Shown: piece after piece, positions 60,401 through 64,000 of the stretch
Layout: each line of letters opens with the position of its first letter
Position numbering within the stretch: position 1 is the first letter of the stretch
Assembly (NCBI GenBank): GCA_032358165.1
Contig: JAALGY010000032.1
Coordinates: forward strand, 3,844,001 to 3,908,000
DNA: 64,000 nucleotides
Reading direction: 5' to 3'
From: Diplosphaera chodatii
Taxonomy: Eukaryota > Chlorophyta > Trebouxiophyceae > Prasiolales > Stichococcaceae
Program-made: the position numbers and the translations under genes
The notes under the pieces: model-generated
What the model was told of the DNA's origin: nothing
Databases searched by the model: none
The model's input: only the letters and a program-made list of their open reading frames with translations

Positions 60401-60477
60401 TGGGCGGCGGCAGCCCGCGCCGCAGGGGGGCCGGCGGCGGCGGCGGCAGCGGGGGCAGCCCCACCGCCCCCGGCTGA
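57439..60477 (+). pseudogene. Truncated, RING-broken copy of the RIN2/gp78-like ligase
   Basis: Direct duplicate of the 3' half of the gene at 44.7-50.4 kb. It starts at LDLLLFMDIWALVAGL and has no TM region upstream. The RING is damaged twice: the first zinc cysteine is Gly (EQGAIC, codon at 57586-57588), and one base is lost near 58225-58230, so PCEH runs into a wrong frame and the middle ligands vanish. The third RING exon (NFTCPICRTSLFAARAAG) and the tail remain open: a proline run, SLNQLLPLPAGALASHAQEL, AERISAQLRQQLSAAM, then VTDSGELATRLLDAVLN and LSDYQVQLEELRALLWGQAL, ending SPTAPG at 60477. Splice sites are kept. It cannot make a working ligase. Whether a tail-only product is made is open. 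Confidence 0.85.
59866..59889 (+). repeat. (GCAT)6 microsatellite at a 3' splice site
   Basis: Six GCAT units run directly into the acceptor ag at 59890-59891 of the truncated ligase copy. The first copy has only gggcatgcatacatgtgcag at the same place, so the repeat grew after the duplication. Confidence 0.9.
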
Positions 60478-61976
60478 TGCATTGCCACGTTGTGGGTGGC
60501 TTTGGCAGCAACACCGCGGCGTCGCCGGCGCCAGAACACCTGCTGCTGTGCCTGCGGCAGCGGCAGCGGCAGCACCGCAGCTTTGGCGGTGTACAAATGT
60601 GTTGCTAGACGGAGGCGGTGACTGGTGGCACCCAGTTTTGAGTGCTGAGCCTTCAGCGGCAGGAGCGGCCATGAGCAGTTCTCCATGAATTCAGCCCGCA
60701 GCACAATGTGGCAATCTTGCCAAACTGTACTTCTCGGGACGGGCTGCTCGGCTCTATGTCGTGGTTGCTGAGTGCATGGTCAGCCTTGACGGATGGAGGG
60801 CGAGCTGTTTGACAACAGGCAGCATCTGTCGGCTTGGTAGTAGTGCCACATGTATGGTAGCTGCCGCGTCAACTGCAGCAACTGTGGCGCTATTCTGTGC
60901 GGGTCTGCTACTCTGCGGAAACAGGTTCATGAACAGATGACGATTGTCTGGCGTGCGTTCCTGCTGTTCTGGCTTGCCCCTGCTACACTAGTGTCCAAGT
61001 ACTTGGACAAGCTCGTAGCAAGCGCTTTGCTGCTGTGACAGTCATAGATTGGTACGTGATTATGCTCGCTCGTGATCGACCCCGCTTCCCATGTAACAGT
61101 GTGAGAGCCCAAGCGTGCGACAAGTAGGGTGCTGCCGTACCGGTAACGCCCAGTTGCCCATCGGGGCACCCTCACATGAAGCCGATGCCAATGCCGATGC
61201 CCAAAACCCTCCAAAATCACGGGAGGCTTCGAGGCAGTGGGTTACCCAACCCTGCACGCCCAACGGAGCAAGGCTGACCCAGCAGAACTGTGATCGTGCG
61301 AAAGCGAAAGCAAACTCAAGGAGGTTCACAGCTCTTGACGCGCACAGCTAGAGCTGCGTACGGCTGCGGGCAGCAGGGGGCCATTGACGCCTGCGCCGGC
61401 CGGGGCACGGGTGCGAATGCTGTTGATGAGCATGTGCAGTCCCTGCAGCGGGGCGCTGAGCTGCTGTGCTCCACCGGATCGCGATTGAACGATGATTTGC
61501 CGTCCATAGAAATGTATGGGCGCGGCTTCAGGCGCAAACCCGCCCAGGAATTCGGTAGAATGTTTAGCCAAGCTGATAGCGGCAAGCAGCAAGGCTGAGC
61601 TGATCTAAGCTGCCGGAAGCGGCTTGATAGGACACAGATACGGCTCCTTGGACGTATTTGATGAGGCCAGCATTCACACCTGGCGCATCACGCGTGTCTG
61701 GCCCCCGACACGCATCGAGGGCGGACCAGCTATCGTGATTGCAGGCTGCCAGCCAACAGGCAGCTGAACGCAGGGTGCAAACAGCCGTGAGAAGCTGCAT
61801 ACTTTCCCATCTCCCGCGCCAATCACGAGCGTGTCGTCAAAATCCGAAAAACAAGCTCCAGCGGCTCGCGTGATATGCTGTCACATGCTTGGCGTCCACT
61901 TTCCGCTGACTGCGAAAAGGTGTCTAGCTGCAGGCAAACCGGTGGCCTGAGCATCACAGCACGTCCAGCGCTCTGC
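60478..61976. other. Intergenic region, nothing assigned
   Basis: Several open frames up to about 100 codons occur on both strands. None has a recognisable motif or consistent splice context. A run of near-repeats (gatgccaatgccgatgcc) sits at 61181-61201. Confidence 0.45.
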
Positions 61977-64000
61977 ATGCACTTCACCCAGCCCGCCCCA
62001 GCGGTTGGGAGGCGAAAGGTTGCAAAATCAGCCTGTGCGGACATGAACGACACTGCTGCCGACGAGGCCATCGCCAAGCTCGCCGACGGCCTGCCGGCAG
62101 CGGCCAGCCACGTCCTCCGAGAGACACTACTCGGCCCAAAGGTAGGACCCACTGCCCGGCGATCCCCGCGCCAGACAGTCCTGAGCATCGTTGCAAAACG
62201 CACCAGCGTGCAGCACTGATTGAATAACCTGGTCGCAATCTCTCTGTGTCCCGCAGGCAGACAAGTCTCGCTCTCCTTCCACTTCCCTTGGTCCGTTCTG
62301 AGCAGGCGGCTACTGGTGCTGACCAAAGCACGGCTCTGACCTTGGGACTTGCAAGGCCACCTTGCTGTGCTGCCTGCTGCACAGGCCGGCGACCTGCACC
62401 TGGGCGATGCGCGCGTCACGCTGCAGCTGGTCCTGGCCACCGCGGCGGCGAAGGGCATGGACGTCGAACGCATGGCGTGGCCGTCGCTGGCCGCTGCAAT
62501 CGCGCTGCTGGCGGCTCGCGATGCGGACCGCCTCGAGGCTCGCGCCCGCTGCGGCTTCTCACACAGGTGATATGTCACCAACTTTCACATCACCCTGTGC
62601 AGTCTGTAGCATTGGACTCTCTGGGACATTGATGCTGCTTCCAGCCCTCTGACAGCATGCTCGCGGGCACCCCGCTGCTGTTGGCTGCGTCCCATGCACT
62701 ATGTGCCATCAGGAGTTGAAATGAGTGCAGTGTAGTGGGACGCCGGTCTACCGCTAAGCTGCGCATCCTACATACTCCCGAGCTGCATGTGTACACATGC
62801 TGGTCGACAGCATGGTGGTTGTGGTGACGGTGATGGACATCACTCAGCAGCGTCCTCTGACTCGCTTGCGTGCTCTGCCGGCACAGGGAGCTGTACTGGT
62901 CGCTGCAGTCGGACATGTACGGCTTTCACACAGGCGGCGTGACCGGCGCCCGGCGCTTCGGCCGCTGCCTGCCCTGCGCCATTGGGTGCGCTTCGACAGC
63001 AGAAGCGCTGCGTCATGTGATACCTCTTCTTTGATGTACCATCGTGTGACGGTCACTGCTGAGCGAGCATGGTGATGCCGATTGAGCCAAACTACCTGCC
63101 AGGCTGAGCTTTGTCCTACTCGTCAGTGTCGTGCATCAATGCAGGAAGCCAGGCAGGTGCGGCGCGAGCTCAGCGGCGTGGTTCTGCCGGCGGCGGCTGT
63201 CGCTGCTGGACACCCGCGACATGGCGCCCTGCACCAAGACAGCAGCGCTGCTGATGGATGGTGAGGCATGGTCTGGATGGCTCTTCGCAGTTCAGATGCT
63301 CAGATCTGGATGCAGCCGAGGCTGTATGCTGCTTCCTTGATCGCAGCGAGAGGGCTTTTGAGGGTGTCCTCCTGGTGTTGTTTGCAACAGGGCTGTTATG
63401 TGTGGGGGCAGGCATGACTGGTGATCCTGGTGTCTGCCTGCAGGCGTGACGCTGCTGCCCAGCCGCAGCGCGGGGCACATCCTGGCGCGGGGACTGGACG
63501 GCAGCGGCCAGCCGCAGGGCCCCTCCCGCAAGACCGTCGGCCCGCCCCCAGGCCCGCAGGTGATTCCACTCCTTCTGGATGACTCCACCCAACAGACCTC
63601 TACGCTGGCATCCAGCGCACAAGGCACCAGGCTTTAAAATATCTTTGCCAGGGTAGCTTGACCATGGCATGTAGCTGGCGGGGTGCAAGCCGCGGCGTCA
63701 GTGCAACGTCATGCAGGAGCTAATCGAACTGCCGTGGACCTCTGCAGGACGACGACCGGGTCAGCCTGTTCGACCGGAGCACCTGGTCGGGCGAGCGGCT
63801 TGGGGGAGTGATCGCCCTGGTCGACGACAAGCCGGAGACCTTCGTGGCGCAGGCCCGCACCCTGCTGGACAGCCTCCAGGTGAGGCTGTTCCTGAGCAGG
63901 GCACTTGATGTTCCCAGGGCACTCGGATATATTCCTACGGCACTGTCATGCCGCAGGAAGCTCTGAGCCTGTACGCTGCACATGCTTGGTTGGTGTCTGG
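61977..64000 (+). CDS. Unassigned multi-exon gene, cut by the right edge
   Basis: Exons with matching phases: about 61977-62142 (ADMNDTAADEAIAKLADGLP, then HVLRETLLGPK), 62383-62567 (LHLGDARVTLQLVLATAAAK, then AAAIALLAARDADRLEARAR), 62887-62984 (ELYWSLQSDMYGFHTGGVTG), 63161-63260 (RRLSLLDTRDMAPCTKTAAL), 63444-63559 (LLPSRSAGHILARGLDG), 63748-63878 (RVSLFDRSTWSGERLGGVIA, then ETFVAQARTLLDSLQ) and a last one from 63957. AG|G and G|GC junctions join cleanly, and third positions are strongly G/C. I do not recognise the protein. It is mostly helical and soluble, with no TM helix in the visible part. The start may be 61977, 62043 or 61875. Confidence 0.6.

Noticed and set aside
1..64000. CRISPR arrays, insertion sequences, operons or prophage
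   Set aside because: No regular repeat-spacer pattern, transposase or co-directional bacterial gene block is present; the DNA is eukaryotic.

Overview
The window is nuclear DNA of a green alga, most likely a chlorophyte of trebouxiophyte type. The reasons are: every recognisable gene is cut into many short exons (21 to about 300 bp) by GT-AG introns; third codon positions are rich in G and C; and the gene set is eukaryotic and plant-like (eRF1, NDC80, GPI transamidase subunit GAA1, NECAP, a plant-type cytidine deaminase, a plastid MurE-like protein, a RIN2/gp78-type RING ligase). Donors are mostly gtgcgc, gtgagc or gtaagc, and acceptors are nearly always gcag. The species call is inference. 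Exon models were built by hand from frame, splice sites and family knowledge, so start codons and some small exons are uncertain.

Layout. 0-2 kb: a weak minus-strand gene running off the left edge, then a three-exon, 102-residue membrane protein resembling CBP4/UQCC3. 2.2-8.3 kb (+): a METTL22-like methyltransferase and a complete 14-exon eRF1. 10.1-12.9 kb (+): sorbitol/xylitol dehydrogenase. 13.9-16.1 kb (-): cytidine deaminase, divergent from NECAP (16.9-19.5 kb, +). 20.5-21.1 kb: remains of a beta-carbonic anhydrase. 21.5-26.3 kb (-): NDC80/HEC1, divergent from GAA1/GPAA1 (26.8-30.9 kb, +). 31.2-35.2 kb (-): amino acid permease, divergent from the MurE-like gene (35.9-41.6 kb, +). 42.1-43.9 kb (-): F-box/LRR protein, divergent from an ER RING ligase of the RIN2/gp78 family (44.7-50.4 kb, +). 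50.8-55.2 kb (-): an unassigned two-TM protein and two very small two-exon genes. 57.4-60.5 kb (+): a partial, RING-broken direct duplicate of the 3' half of the RING ligase. 62.0-64.0 kb (+): an unassigned gene cut by the right edge.

Genes do not form operons; they are mostly housekeeping genes in divergent or convergent pairs. The points most worth attention are the truncated RING-ligase duplicate, the decayed carbonic anhydrase, a 42-bp relic of an eRF1 exon inside the next intron, the loss of catalytic residues in the MurE-like protein, and a 24-bp perfect palindrome between the convergent MurE-like and F-box genes.
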